Shown here: positions 26,428-36,138 of the stretch, in pieces | Position numbering within the stretch: position 1 is the stretch's first letter | Layout of the letters: each line of letters opens with the position of its first letter | NCBI GenBank assembly: GCA_965263165.1 | Contig: OZ253584.1 | Location: 2,914,001-2,978,000 of the forward strand | Length of the DNA stretch: 64,000 nt | Reading direction: 5' to 3' | Origin: SAR202-VII-2 sp965263165 | GTDB taxonomy: Bacteria; Chloroflexota; Dehalococcoidia; Lucifugimonadales; SAR202-VII-2 | Position numbers and translations under genes: made by a program | Notes under the pieces: generated by a model | Databases searched by the model: none | The model's input: the letters and a program-made list of their open reading frames with translations, nothing else | Told to the model about the DNA's origin: nothing

Positions 26428-29400
26428 TTAGGAAGGGGGTCCGACCTCTCCCCCCAGCACCCTCCCCACCCCCGCCTCCACCGCCTTCCCCTCCGCCGAC
26501 GCCCGCAGCCACTTCCGCAGCTCCCGCCGGGCTATCTTCACCGTCAGTTCGTCCCCTCGGTCGACCCGCAGTTGAGCCAGTTGCTTGGCGACGCGCTCCG
26601 CCGCCGCCTCGCCTGTCTCCGACACCGCCGCGTGCAGAGCGTCATTCGGGTCGAACTCCGGGATCGGCAGCTTCCACAGATGCTTCTGCAAGTCTCTTGC
26701 GCCGAATTGCCCCTTTGACATCAGCGGCGCCACCCTCTCCAACAGAGCATCACTGTTGATGATAGCCAGCAGATAATGGGCTTCCTGGACATTCTTGCAG
26801 GCAATCCAGAACAGCTTGTAGTCAACTATGGCGTCATCGTCGTGAAGCAACGCCGCCGTCGGCGCGCCTGCACTGCTGTACACCACGCGCACCGGCCTAT
26901 CGCCGGGATTCCGCTGCCATGCCAACTGCGACGACAGTTTGCCGTAGTAGTCTAACTGCCCCAATAGGTTCAGCTTGTTGGCCGCCGCTTTGTTCTCCTC
27001 CCACAGCCGGCTGACCGTCCGCCAGCGGAGGCGCATCCGGCGCTCCAGTCCATCCAGCCGAATGCCGCCTGTGCCGTCGCTGTCGGCGGGAATCTCTCCC
27101 TCGCTTCTTTTCAGCGGCAGAACTGCCTTGAGGGGGCTGAGCGTCGCATAGGGAACCAGCGTCTCTCCCAAGTGGACGTCGAAGACGTGCTGGTTCTCAA
27201 TGGTGTCCCCGTTGACCTCAGTCAGGCTGAGGCTGCGCCAGGGCGCCTTGTCCTGCGTGCCCCGCCGCGGATTCACGGTGATGGTCTGGCCCGCCTGCAA
27301 GATCGCCGGATTCTCGGTCTCTTCCACGAAGAACAGGCAGCGCGGAACGACCACCGCGCCTTGCAGGGAATGTCCGCCGTAGGGAGAGCCGCCGCCAACC
27401 GACGTGTCGGTTATAGCAACGCGGGTTGCCCGGCTGGCATTGGGCCCCGGCTCGCCCAGCCAGCGCTCCACCTCGCCCGCTAGGGGCCTGCCCGGAGTGT
27501 CCACAGGGAGTTTGGCAGCAAATACCACCGACGCCGGCACAGGAAAGAAAGTGTTGGGCTCCAGCCGCTCCAGGTCCCAGGCGGGCTTGAACGAAAAGTC
27601 CACCTGAACGCTCCTGGCCCTGTTCCTCTCCCGCCAGTGCCCGCTGCGCCATTTGCTGTACTGACCCGTCTGCAGGGCGCTGTGGGGCATCACCATCCCA
27701 ATCGCGCCCCCGTCCTTCAGGTACAGGTCCACGCTCCGGGCGAAGAACAGCCCGGCCACGTCCTGATGGGTGGCGTAGCGTCCGCCGGCCCAGATGTCAT
27801 AGCGGTTCCGGCTCAGGTCTTTCAACTCCGCGCGCAGTATGTTGACGGTCTGGTTGTAGTTCAGCCACGGGGGGTTGCCTACGATCACATTTACCTTGCT
27901 CCGCGACAGGGCCACGGGGCGCACCAGGTTGCGCGTGTAGTACGCCCAGATGTGGTTGCGCCCCTCGTCATGCAGCCTTTGCAGGGTCTCGACGGTCTTC
28001 TTCAGAGTCTCCCGCTCGCCGGGGTCGGTGATGTAGTTGTCGTCGAGGGCTAGGTGGGGGTCTTCGCCGCGCTCGATGGCCTCGGCAATGTCGCCCATCA
28101 GGGCGTCGAAGGTCTCGGCCCGCTCCACCAGGCTCACGGGAAACGCCAGCTCCGTATTCCGTTCGTCCTCCACCTGAATCGTGACGTTGTGCTGGGCGAA
28201 CAAGTCGCCGGTGCGGAACCGCAGTTGCAGAGCGTCTCCCAGGTAGATGGGGACGGTGACGTTGGCGTCGAAGCCGTATTCGACGGCGGCTTGGATCGCT
28301 GGCCTGGCGGCCAGGACCCAGGCTGCGCGGGCGAGGTGTACAGCCACAGGGTGGACGTCAATGCCGGCCACCGAGAAGCGCATCCACTCCAACGCCTCCT
28401 TGGGATTGAGCGAGGTCGCATTGGCCGCTTCGATGAAATGCTTGACCGCTTCGGCCACGAACGTCCCTGAGCCGCAGGCCGGGTCCAGGACGTATTGGTC
28501 CAGCGGGTCGGTCACCGCCTCCCGCACGATGGCCCGCGCCAGCCAGTCCGGGGTGTAGTACTCCCCCAGTTGACGGCGCTCGTCGGGCGGGATCACCGTC
28601 TCATACAGGATCGCGGCGACGTCAGTGGGCGCCTCCATCCAGTCGAACCTCGCCACCCGGCGCGCCAGCGTCTTCAGCAGCGGCAGGCCTCCCTCGACCT
28701 CCGTGGGCCAAGCGAAGAAGTCCGACTCCACGACGCCTTGAAGCCCGGTCTTGCTGCGGAAGCCGCGGCCGTGGAGCAGGTCCGCCGGGTCGATCTCCGC
28801 CATCCAGTGGATGTCGCTGCCAAAGGACGCCTGCACCGCCATGCCGATGACGGCGCTCAAATAGGTGTGGCGGACGAACAGGTCGTCCAACTCAGCGGGA
28901 CCGCCGGCGATTTCGCCCAGGGCCGCCATGAGCAGGTCCTGCCATAGCCGCCTCTTGACCCTGATGGTGTCGAGATCGGCGCACTGGCCGTACAGGGCTT
29001 TGAGTTCAGCTATGTCGCGCTCGTAGACGGGGCTGTCGGGGCCGAAGTGCTTCCCGATGCTCTCTCGGTCCGGGACCGCCTTCTCCACTGCGGAAAGGGC
29101 ATGATCGCGGAGCCACTCGTAGAGGGTAATCCAGCGGTCCGGGTCCTCCAGCCTGAAGGCGTATGGCGGGACCGCTTTGACCGGCCCGGCGTTGGGCCAG
29201 CGCAGCAGCCAGTGCTTGCCGTCGGTCAGGATGCCCATCCGCACCCGGCCCTGCTTTTGCGACTGCGCCAGGTAATCGTCGAGCTGCCCCACGTAATCCG
29301 GGTTGGGGTTGAAGCCTCCGGTGGTCCCTATCCTGCGCTTGAACTCAATGAAGGTGTCCAGGGCGGTGAGGTCCACAGCCTGGCGCGAGCCCAGGGCAGG

Positions 29401-29562
29401 CGGGTTCTCCTCGTCGATCTCCTCGTCCTTCACCAGGCCGGTGGCGGTCAGGAAGTTGCGCACCGCGCTCGTGATGTTCGCCTCAAGCTCGCCGCGTTCG
29501 TGCCGCCGCAGCATCTCGGCGGCAGCCTCGGCGCACCTGGGGTCGCTGGCGTCTATCTGCAC
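26428..29562 (-). CDS. Type IIG-like restriction-modification enzyme (Eco57I-type N6-adenine methylase)
   Basis: About 1044 residues from GTG 29562; the frame is open to 29658 and no start has a good ribosome-binding site. Near residues 60-75 is a PD-(D/E)XK-like element ending DTFIEFKRRIG. The methyltransferase follows: QLGEYYTPDWLAR, motif I LDPACGSGTF near residue 360, and motif IV NPPWLNYN near 563. The C-terminal third should recognise DNA (target recognition domain, LPIPEFDPNDALH). One chain therefore probably both cuts and methylates. No helicase or other defence genes adjoin it, which argues against DISARM or BREX. It lies between IS copy 2 (16 bp away) and a repeat tract. Confidence 0.82.
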   Translation of the reverse strand: MQIDASDPRCAEAAAEMLRRHERGELEANITSAVRNFLTATGLVKDEEIDEENPPALGSRQAVDLTALDTFIEFKRRIGTTGGFNPNPDYVGQLDDYLAQSQKQGRVRMGILTDGKHWLLRWPNAGPVKAVPPYAFRLEDPDRWITLYEWLRDHALSAVEKAVPDRESIGKHFGPDSPVYERDIAELKALYGQCADLDTIRVKRRLWQDLLMAALGEIAGGPAELDDLFVRHTYLSAVIGMAVQASFGSDIHWMAEIDPADLLHGRGFRSKTGLQGVVESDFFAWPTEVEGGLPLLKTLARRVARFDWMEAPTDVAAILYETVIPPDERRQLGEYYTPDWLARAIVREAVTDPLDQYVLDPACGSGTFVAEAVKHFIEAANATSLNPKEALEWMRFSVAGIDVHPVAVHLARAAWVLAARPAIQAAVEYGFDANVTVPIYLGDALQLRFRTGDLFAQHNVTIQVEDERNTELAFPVSLVERAETFDALMGDIAEAIERGEDPHLALDDNYITDPGERETLKKTVETLQRLHDEGRNHIWAYYTRNLVRPVALSRSKVNVIVGNPPWLNYNQTVNILRAELKDLSRNRYDIWAGGRYATHQDVAGLFFARSVDLYLKDGGAIGMVMPHSALQTGQYSKWRSGHWRERNRARSVQVDFSFKPAWDLERLEPNTFFPVPASVVFAAKLPVDTPGRPLAGEVERWLGEPGPNASRATRVAITDTSVGGGSPYGGHSLQGAVVVPRCLFFVEETENPAILQAGQTITVNPRRGTQDKAPWRSLSLTEVNGDTIENQHVFDVHLGETLVPYATLSPLKAVLPLKRSEGEIPADSDGTGGIRLDGLERRMRLRWRTVSRLWEENKAAANKLNLLGQLDYYGKLSSQLAWQRNPGDRPVRVVYSSAGAPTAALLHDDDAIVDYKLFWIACKNVQEAHYLLAIINSDALLERVAPLMSKGQFGARDLQKHLWKLPIPEFDPNDALHAAVSETGEAAAERVAKQLAQLRVDRGDELTVKIARRELRKWLRASAEGKAVEAGVGRVLGGEVGPPS

Positions 29563-29689
29563 GGAAGTTGCTTTGCATTCATCCGCGGAGTCTCCAAGAA
29601 GCGGGGAGGATGGCCAGCCCAAAGTACCCCCCGCGCCCCCCACCCCGCAAGCCGCCAATGTCCAACCCCTACCCCCTCTCCACCACCCC

Positions 29690-30421
29690 TGCCCCGGCTA
29701 CAGGGCAACCCTCTGTCCCTGCCCCCGGGCGCGGGGCAGGCCAGGAAGCGTCCCGACGCGCCAACGCAAGCTCGCCACCGCCGCCGAGCAGGGTGCAGGG
29801 GGCGCAGCCCCCGCCGGGGTATAGCGTGTCCCCCGCAATGCTGAGCGAAGGCCTTACCTGTCTCTCAAAGGAGGGTGCAGGGAACCCAATGCTCCGCCGG
29901 GAGGTGCAGGGGGTGTCCCCCTGTTTCCAAAAACGTTGGAGGGTGGGCCGGTGGGACAACGGCGCAGGCCAAGCCAATCCCCCGCTGAAGGAGGGCGCAA
30001 GCCAAAACAAAACCCCGTTCCCCCAGCAGGGGCAGGGGGCGCAGCCCCCGCCGGGGGAACAGGGGGAGTCCCCCTGTTCCTAAAAACGTTGGAGGGTGGG
30101 CCGGTGGGACAACGGCGCACGCCAAGCCAATCCCCCCGCTGAAGGACGGCGCAAGCCACAACAAGACCATCCGTCCAGCAGGCACATCTTGTCCCTGCCC
30201 CGGCGCCTGGGGAAGGTGAGGAAACGGCGCTTCCATCCCCCAGCAGGGTGCAGGGAACCCTTGGTTCCCGCCGGGGGGTACAGGGGGAGTCCCCCTGTTT
30301 CCAAAACGTTGGAGGGTGGGCAGGTGGGACAACGGCGCTGGCCAAGCCAGACCCTCCGCTGAAGGAGGGCGCAGGCCACACCAACACCTTCCGCCCAGGG
30401 AGGGCCCCGCCAACACCCCCC
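29690..30421. repeat. Hairpin repeat tract (several A and B modules)
   Basis: Successive imperfect copies of module A, with cores near 29795, 29905, 30040 and 30255. Each has GGGGGCGCAGCCCCC and/or a CAGGGGG-loop-CCCCCTG hairpin, then ACGTTGGAGGGTGGGCCGG, GGGACAACGGCGCAGGCC and CGCTGAAGGAGGGCGCA. Module B pieces lie near 29690 and 30185. All reading frames stay open through such GC-rich repeats, so the long minus-strand frames here are not taken as genes. Confidence 0.8.
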
Positions 30422-30840
30422 TTGCAAAATACGAACAATTGTGCTATGGTAGCTCCATGAAGTGGGCAGCCGGCCCGCTTCTCTTTCTCGGAGCCTGCCG
30501 CATACATACTCCACTGGAGGCTAAACACAGAGCATCCCCCTGTGGCAGGGGCGTTGAGGGAACAACCCAAGGGGCAAGACCCTCCGAGGGAGGCTGGGAC
30601 CGGAGCCAGTGCCGTTATAAGGCACAGGCGGTTTGGAGCCATCCCGCTCCATGACGGTTCCGTTACGGTTCGTTACCGATCCATTACAGATCCTTTACAG
30701 TTCCCTTACGGTTCCTTTACGGCTTGTTACGCCCTATTACGCCTCTGTTACGGCTCCACGACTACGGGGGCCGGGGGAGAAGAAAAAACAGTAACGCATA
30801 CAATCAAAGAACGAGGCTGAAGCCGGGGGAACCCTGCCCC
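30422..30840 (+). repeat. Promoter-led repeat element, copy 2
   Basis: TTGCAA (30422-30427), 17-nt spacer identical to copy 3, TATGGT (30445-30450), ATG at 30457 beginning MKWAAGPLLFLGACRIH. The hairpin CCCCTG-TGG-CAGGGG follows near 30538. From 30662 to 30753 NTTAC units are spaced 10-11 bp. The end carries ACAATCAAAGAACGAGG, as in copy 1. The reading frames of the copies diverge by indels after about 17 codons. Confidence 0.65.
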
Positions 30841-31280
30841 CGCGCCCGTTGGCAGGCCAGGAAGCGTCCCAACGCGCCAAGGTGAGAAGGCCGCCGCCCC
30901 CCTGTTTCCAAAACGTTGGAGGGTGGACAGGTGGGACAACGGCGCTGGCCAAAGCAGACCCCCCGCTGAAGGAGGGCGCAAGCCAAATCAAAACCCCGTT
31001 CCCCAACCGGGGTGCAGGGGGCGCAGCCCCCGCCGGGGGTACAAGGGGAGTCCCCCTGTTTCCAATAACGTTGGAGGGTGGGCAGGTGGGACAACGGCGT
31101 CAGCCACCCCCCACCGCTGGCGCAGCAAAGCGCCCACCCAGAGCCGCAACACCGGCTAGGTGGTGGATTTGGAGCCGCCCCAGCCGGTTTGACACCATTT
31201 TGAGGGCAGTGCCATACTGAGCCAACCTGAAACCACCGGCCCTGGAAGCGGTCTACGCCCAGGCGGACTCGGGAGGCCCC
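30841..31280. repeat. Hairpin modules B and A before the amidohydrolase gene
   Basis: A module B remnant (GGCCAGGAAGCGTCCCAACG) and two A modules, one lacking its first hairpin (30900-31000), one complete (31005-31100). The last ~150 bp before ATG 31281 hold no repeat and should contain the amidohydrolase promoter, though no clear boxes were assigned. Confidence 0.7.
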
Positions 31281-32471
31281 ATGAAGTACCGTCGCATCTC
31301 AGCGGACTCACATCTCGAGGTCAGGCCGGACAGGTACACCGCCCGCGTCCCCGAGGAATTCCAGGGTCACATGCCGCGGGTCGTCACCATGCACGACGGC
31401 ATCCGCGCCGTCGTGCAGGAGGGCAAGCCCATCGAGCGCCTGATCTCCAGCATCAACTGCGGCAAGCCCTACGAGGAACGCCGCCCCTTCGACCCCGATC
31501 CCGCCGACAGCTATGAAGACTCCCCCGGCACCGGCTCCCCGGAGCAGCGCCTGCGGGAACAGGACATCGACAGCGTCGACGCCGAGGTCCTCTACACCGG
31601 CACAATCGGCGCATCCTGGTGGCGCGGCATCCGCAACGACAACGCCTACGTCGCCCTCTGCAGGGCCTACAACGACTGGCTCGCCTTGGACTACTGCGCC
31701 CACAACCCGGATCGCCTCATTGGCGTGGGCGTCATCCCGGTCGTCAAGAGCCTGGAGACCACCGTCGCCGAGTTGGAGCATTGCGCCAAGATCGGCCTCC
31801 GGTCCGTGCAAATGAACAGCTTCCCCAGCGGCCAGTCCTACCCCGTCCCGCAGGACGACGAGTTCTACGCCAAGGCCATCGACCTTGGCATCGCCCTGAC
31901 CATCCACGTCGCCTTTGGCTTCCCTCCCCGGGGCGCGGGCGGCCCCCCGCAGCCAGCCTTCAAGTACTCGAAGACGCCGGACCCGGAGATGGGCGTCCCC
32001 GACATGGTGGACCGCTTCAACAAGTACGGCTTCCGGGGCGCTCTCCAGGCCACCCAGATGATCTGGTCCGGCGTCTTCGACCGCCTGCCCGAGCTGAGAA
32101 TGTACATCGCCGAGGTCCAATACGGCTGGGTGCCCCACTGGATCGAAACCCTGGACAACGAGTACGGACGGCAGCGCTTCTGGGTCGAGCGCGTCCTTGG
32201 ACTGCCCCAACTGCCCAAATGGCCCAGCGAGTACGCCCATGACCACTTCTGGTGGGGCATGAACAGGAACCCGGTGGGCGTGCGCATCGCCCAGGCTGTG
32301 GGAGGGCTGGACCGCATCATGTGGGCCAACGACTTCCCCCACCTGGAGTCCGACTGGCCCAACTCCGACAGCATCATCGAGGAGTGCAGCGCCGGCCTCT
32401 CCGAAGAGGAGCGCTACATGCTCACCGTCGGGACCGTCGCCCAATACTTCGGCCTCGGCAACGGCAGCTAG
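31281..32471 (+). CDS. Amidohydrolase family 2 protein (ACMSD-like TIM barrel)
   Basis: 396 residues from ATG. The N-terminus RRISADSHLEVRPD holds the first metal-site strand (DSHxE instead of DxHxH, as in many family-2 members). LTIHVAFGFP supplies a later His, and the C-terminal DRIMWANDFPHLESDWP supplies the catalytic Asp typical of PF04909. HDHFWWGMNRNPVG lies just before it. Such enzymes decarboxylate or hydrolyse small aromatic or carbonyl substrates with a divalent metal; no substrate can be assigned. It is cytosolic, alone in its transcription unit and surrounded by hairpin repeats on both sides. Confidence 0.88.
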   Translation: MKYRRISADSHLEVRPDRYTARVPEEFQGHMPRVVTMHDGIRAVVQEGKPIERLISSINCGKPYEERRPFDPDPADSYEDSPGTGSPEQRLREQDIDSVDAEVLYTGTIGASWWRGIRNDNAYVALCRAYNDWLALDYCAHNPDRLIGVGVIPVVKSLETTVAELEHCAKIGLRSVQMNSFPSGQSYPVPQDDEFYAKAIDLGIALTIHVAFGFPPRGAGGPPQPAFKYSKTPDPEMGVPDMVDRFNKYGFRGALQATQMIWSGVFDRLPELRMYIAEVQYGWVPHWIETLDNEYGRQRFWVERVLGLPQLPKWPSEYAHDHFWWGMNRNPVGVRIAQAVGGLDRIMWANDFPHLESDWPNSDSIIEECSAGLSEEERYMLTVGTVAQYFGLGNGS

Positions 32472-32820
32472 AAACCCAGACGCAAACCCCCGTCCCCCAA
32501 GCCGGGCGCAGGGGGCACAGCCCCCGCCGGGGTCGGCTCAGTCCCTGCCCTCGTACTCGGGGGAAGGTTAGGAAGCGTCCGGAAGCGCCCAGGCAAGAAA
32601 GCAACGCCTACTCCGTTCCCCAAGCAGGGTGCAGAGGGCGCAGCCCCCGCCGGGGGAACAGGGGGTGTCCCCCTGTTTCCAAAAACGTTGGAGGGTGGGC
32701 CAGGTGGGACAACGGCGCAGGCCAAGCCAAACCCTCCCCTGAAAGAGGGCGCAAGCCAAATCAAAACCCCCACTCCCCGGCGGGGCGCCGGGGGCGCAGC
32801 CTCCGGCAGCGTGATACAAC
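32472..32820. repeat. Hairpin modules B and A between convergent genes
   Basis: An intact module B (CCCTCGTACTCGGGGGAAGG, then TTAGGAAGCGTCCGGAAGCG) at about 32546-32590, flanked by a degenerate A at 32495 and a full A from 32618 to 32770. The module B copy is the uninterrupted version of the IS copy 2 target. Confidence 0.75.
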
Positions 32821-32822
32821 CC

Positions 32823-33758
32823 CTAGTACAGCGGCCCGAAATGCTGCTCGTACCGCTCCTTGAATTCCTCCGCCGTAAAGCGGTGCGTCTGCGTCCCGTA
32901 CACCTCCACCGCGTAGGCGGCGCACACCGTCCCCATCTTGGCGCAGGTCACCAGGTCCTTCCCCTCGATCAGCCCCTTGATGAGAGCGGCCCGGTAGGCG
33001 TCTCCAGCCCCCGTGGGGTCCACCACATTCGACAGGGGAATCGCCGGGATCGAGTTGTCCCCATCCGCCTCCGAGATCACCGAGCCATGCTCCCCGCGGG
33101 TCGTGATGATAGCCTCGGTCAGCTCCAGAAGCTCGGACTGCTCAGCCTCCGCCTTCCCAAGGATCATCTCCATCTCGTAGTCGTTGGCAATGAGCAGCCG
33201 CGAGCCTCGAATCCCCTCGAGCAACTGCTCTCCCGACAACACCGGAATAGCCTGGCCGGGATCGAAGATGAACGGCAAACCGGCGTCTCGGTAGGCGCCC
33301 GCGTACCCGGTCATGTCGTCGCCGTTGCCCGGAGAGACGATGGCGATTGCGTCCTTGGGGTCGATTCCCGTCATATCGCTCCCCGCCGATTGCTTCATCG
33401 CCCCGGGATTGAAGGCTGTGATTTGGTTGTCAGCGAGGTCGGTGGTAATGAACGCCGACGCCGTGAGTTCCTCCTCAACGACCCTGATCGACGCCGTGGA
33501 GATATCGTGCCCCTCCAACCACCGGAAATAGCGGTCGTAATCGCTGCCGATGGTGGCCCGGATCCGCGCCCTCTCTCCCAGCATCGCCAGCGCGAAGGCA
33601 ATGTTGCCCGCCGTGCCCCCGAAGTTCTCCACCATCTTGTCCACGGTGAAGGAGATATTGATGACGTGGGCCTTCCCCGGCAACAGGTGGTCCGAGAACC
33701 TGCCCGGAAAGTCCATGATGCGGTCGTAGGCCAGTGAGCCGGAAACCAGGATGTCCAC
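32823..33758 (-). CDS. PfkB-family carbohydrate/nucleoside kinase
   Basis: 311 residues from GTG 33758, which has GGAGG 6 nt upstream; the longest frame starts 6 codons earlier. The N-terminal strand is DILVSGSLAYDRIMDFPG, then GGTAGNIAFALAMLG (first PfkB signature). The second signature NVVDPTGAGDAYRAAL near residue 250 contains the anion hole and catalytic Asp. Ribokinase-fold enzymes phosphorylate sugars or nucleosides with ATP. The FPGRFSDH element recalls adenosine kinase-like members, but the substrate is unresolved. It converges with the amidohydrolase gene. Confidence 0.9.
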   Translation of the reverse strand: MDILVSGSLAYDRIMDFPGRFSDHLLPGKAHVINISFTVDKMVENFGGTAGNIAFALAMLGERARIRATIGSDYDRYFRWLEGHDISTASIRVVEEELTASAFITTDLADNQITAFNPGAMKQSAGSDMTGIDPKDAIAIVSPGNGDDMTGYAGAYRDAGLPFIFDPGQAIPVLSGEQLLEGIRGSRLLIANDYEMEMILGKAEAEQSELLELTEAIITTRGEHGSVISEADGDNSIPAIPLSNVVDPTGAGDAYRAALIKGLIEGKDLVTCAKMGTVCAAYAVEVYGTQTHRFTAEEFKERYEQHFGPLY

Positions 33759-33993
33759 GCGGAGCCTCCACAACAAGAGATAAGGACTTGGACTTCCCGC
33801 CCAAGCCCCCGACTACCTTAGGCAACCAACGCGCCCGCGGTCAACGGCCAAGCGACGCGGATGCGCCCCCCGCAGCGAATCCCGCCCTCAATTCCCACGC
33901 GCCGGCCGCCGGCGCGCCGCCCGCCCAACCCCGTGTTGTCCGGGCGCAGCTCACCGCGTACAATCCGCTGGCGGGAAAGCATGGCGGGAACAC

Positions 33994-35364
33994 ATGGATA
34001 GGCCCACCCAACTCCTCAGCGACTACGCTGCAACCCTTACCTACGACGAGCTGACCGAGGCCGCCGTCCACGGCATCAAACGGTGCCTCGTGGACAGCGT
34101 CGCCTGCGCGCTCGGGGGATTCGGCGGCGAGCCTTCCCGCATCGCCCGGGCGATGGCTCGCGAGGTCTCGGCAACGTCGCCCGCCCGCGTCCTATTCACC
34201 GGCGACCCCACGTCGGCGGAGTTGGCGGCCTTCGCCAACACCGTCATGGTCCGCTACCTGGACTGCAACGACATCTACCGCGCCAAGGAGGGCGGCCATC
34301 CCAGCGATACGATCGGCGCCGTCCTGGCCGTCGCCGACGCGACCGGGGCAAACGGACGGGCCGCCATCCTGGGCATGGCGGTCGCCTACGAGGTCTTCTG
34401 CGCGCTCGGAGAGATGGTGAACCTTGGGCTTCACAGCCTCGACCACGTTCTCAATACGGCCATTGCCTCCGCCCTCGGCGCCGGGAGCATTTTGAGGCTC
34501 GCGAATGAGCAGATGGCCCATGCCGCCGCCCTGGCCCTCGCGCCGAACCTCGCCCTGCGCGTCAGCCGCTCCGGCCACCTGTCCATGTGGAAGGGGGCCG
34601 CCGCAGGCAACGCCGCCCGCAACGGCGTCTTCGCCGCGCAACTCGCCGCTCTGGGCATGACCGGCCCCTCGGAGCCCTTTCATGGGGGCAAGGGCCTGTT
34701 CGAGCTGCTGGGAGAGGAGTTGACGCTCCCGCCCTTGGGCGGCCGCGATGCGGACTTCCACGCAGGGGTCATCAACATGAAATACTTCCCCAGCGACTAC
34801 CACGCCCAGGGCCACATCTGGGCCGCCATCGACCTCCGCCGGCAATTGGCCCCGTCGGACATTGCCGAGCTCCACGCCTTCATCCACGACTTCGGCTACC
34901 ACGAGATCGGCGAGGGTGAGGCCAAGTGGAACGTCCGGGAACGCGAGACCGCCGACCACAGCCTCCCCTACCTGATAGCCGCCGCCTTCCTCGACGGCGA
35001 TATCGGCCCCGCCCAGTTCACGCCGGACCGCATAGCCGACCCCGCCATCCACGACCTCATCGCCAGGGTCCGCGTCCACAACGACCCCGGCCTAACTCGG
35101 CGCCAGGACAACGGGTTCATCACCGCCAGGCTCGAAGCCGTAACCACCGGCGGAGAGCGCACTGCCGTTGAAATCGACTCGCCCAAAGGCCACTTTCGCA
35201 ACCCCCTCGCGGATGCGGAGCTGGAGGCAAAATTCCGACGCCTCGGCGACGGCCTGCTCCCGGCCCCATCCCAGGACGCTGCCCTCCGGGAACTCTGGCA
35301 GCTCGACCAGGCGCCCAACCTCGACCCCGTTATGATGGCCCTGCAACTCCCCACCGTTCCCTAG
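33994..35364 (+). CDS. MmgE/PrpD family protein (2-methylcitrate dehydratase-like)
   Basis: 456 residues from ATG 33994. Family features: the helical N-terminus LLSDYAATLTYDELTEAAVHG, KRCLVDSVACALGGFGGEPSR, a VRYLDCNDIY motif, GGHPSDTIGAVLAVAD, and KYFPSDYHAQGHIWAAIDLR in the second half. MmgE/PrpD proteins dehydrate or isomerise hydroxy-acids; 2-methylcitrate dehydratase in propionate use is the best known. No prpB/prpC genes are nearby, so its substrate may be another catabolic acid. It is transcribed away from the PfkB gene. Confidence 0.9.
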   Translation: MDRPTQLLSDYAATLTYDELTEAAVHGIKRCLVDSVACALGGFGGEPSRIARAMAREVSATSPARVLFTGDPTSAELAAFANTVMVRYLDCNDIYRAKEGGHPSDTIGAVLAVADATGANGRAAILGMAVAYEVFCALGEMVNLGLHSLDHVLNTAIASALGAGSILRLANEQMAHAAALALAPNLALRVSRSGHLSMWKGAAAGNAARNGVFAAQLAALGMTGPSEPFHGGKGLFELLGEELTLPPLGGRDADFHAGVINMKYFPSDYHAQGHIWAAIDLRRQLAPSDIAELHAFIHDFGYHEIGEGEAKWNVRERETADHSLPYLIAAAFLDGDIGPAQFTPDRIADPAIHDLIARVRVHNDPGLTRRQDNGFITARLEAVTTGGERTAVEIDSPKGHFRNPLADAELEAKFRRLGDGLLPAPSQDAALRELWQLDQAPNLDPVMMALQLPTVP

Positions 35365-35705
35365 CGTCGCCCTGAACAAGCCCCTATCCCACACCGCGCC
35401 CCCGAAGTCGGGGGCAGGTTAGGAAGCCTCCCCCTCACCCACGCTTCCCCCCAGCAATCAAGGTAAACTTGGCCAGTAGCTTGGGCATGGGAACTCCCTT
35501 GCGGCCTAGGACAGCAGACCCGTCTCCCAACGCTAGCACTGAAAGAACGATCTGCTGTAGCGGGTAGATATTTCTATGGGTCAGGGAAGCCTGATGGGGT
35601 TGGGGTTGACAGCAGAACAAGCCGATGGGGTGGCCTTGAAGGTACGGGTGGCAAGCCATCCAGCCTAAGCAGCCGAAGAACCCACGGGGACGCCCGGCCA
35701 ATCCC

Positions 35706-35822
35706 ATGCCAGAGCCCATCCCCGACACGCCGGAGAACGTAGCACGAGCGCTTATGAGGACCAGGCCAAGGCGCAAGGAGGAGTACGACTACCTCAAGCC
35801 CCGCGAGGACAGGGGCCAGTGA
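35706..35822 (+). CDS. Small basic protein or gene fragment, AT-hook-like upstream stretch
   Basis: 38 residues from ATG 35706 (MPEPIPDTPENVARALMRTR, then charged KEEYDYLKPREDRGQ). The same frame is open upstream to 35640 and reads KNPRGRPANP just before the ATG, an AT-hook-like RGRP, but contains no start codon there. It may therefore be the tail of a damaged gene. I do not recognise the protein with certainty. The rest of 35365-35886 holds a module B piece near 35400-35430 and nothing else recognised. Confidence 0.35.
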   Translation: MPEPIPDTPENVARALMRTRPRRKEEYDYLKPREDRGQ

Positions 35823-35886
35823 CTGCAGATCCTTCGTTGCTTTTCTCTATAACGCCCATAATCAAATTATGGAATGAGGACATAAC

Positions 35887-36138
35887 ATGAGTATTACATT
35901 GGACGTCATTGTCTATGAGCCGTTCGAATCAACTGAACCTGATAAGTACATGGCCGAGGCGCCTGCTCTCCCTGGTTGCCGAGCTTGGGGGGATACGCGT
36001 GAGGAGACGCTTGAGACACTCAAAGAAGTGGCGGCAGCGTTCATCCAATCCTACCGGGAACATGGAGACCAGCTTCCCGCTTCAGTCGGAGCATCGTCGG
36101 TTGGTTCAAGCAAACACCAAGTCGAAGTCCTTGTGTGA
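35887..36138 (+). CDS. hicB: HicB-family antitoxin
   Basis: 83 residues from ATG with GAGGA 7 nt upstream. The core YMAEAPALPGCRAWGDTREETLETLKEVAAAF is the HicB fold (partly degraded RNase H-like) that binds and neutralises HicA and usually autoregulates the operon. The C-terminal part lacks a clear helix-turn-helix, so it may be a short HicB. It overlaps hicA by 4 bp (GTGA), the antitoxin-first order. The pair lies in an accessory region with a HEPN-like gene and phage-type terminase. Confidence 0.85.
   Translation: MSITLDVIVYEPFESTEPDKYMAEAPALPGCRAWGDTREETLETLKEVAAAFIQSYREHGDQLPASVGASSVGSSKHQVEVLV

Noticed and set aside
26428..29562. DISARM or BREX methylase (DrmM/PglX)
   Set aside because: No helicase, PglZ, brxC or DrmABC gene is adjacent; the N-terminal nuclease-like element fits a solitary type IIG enzyme better.
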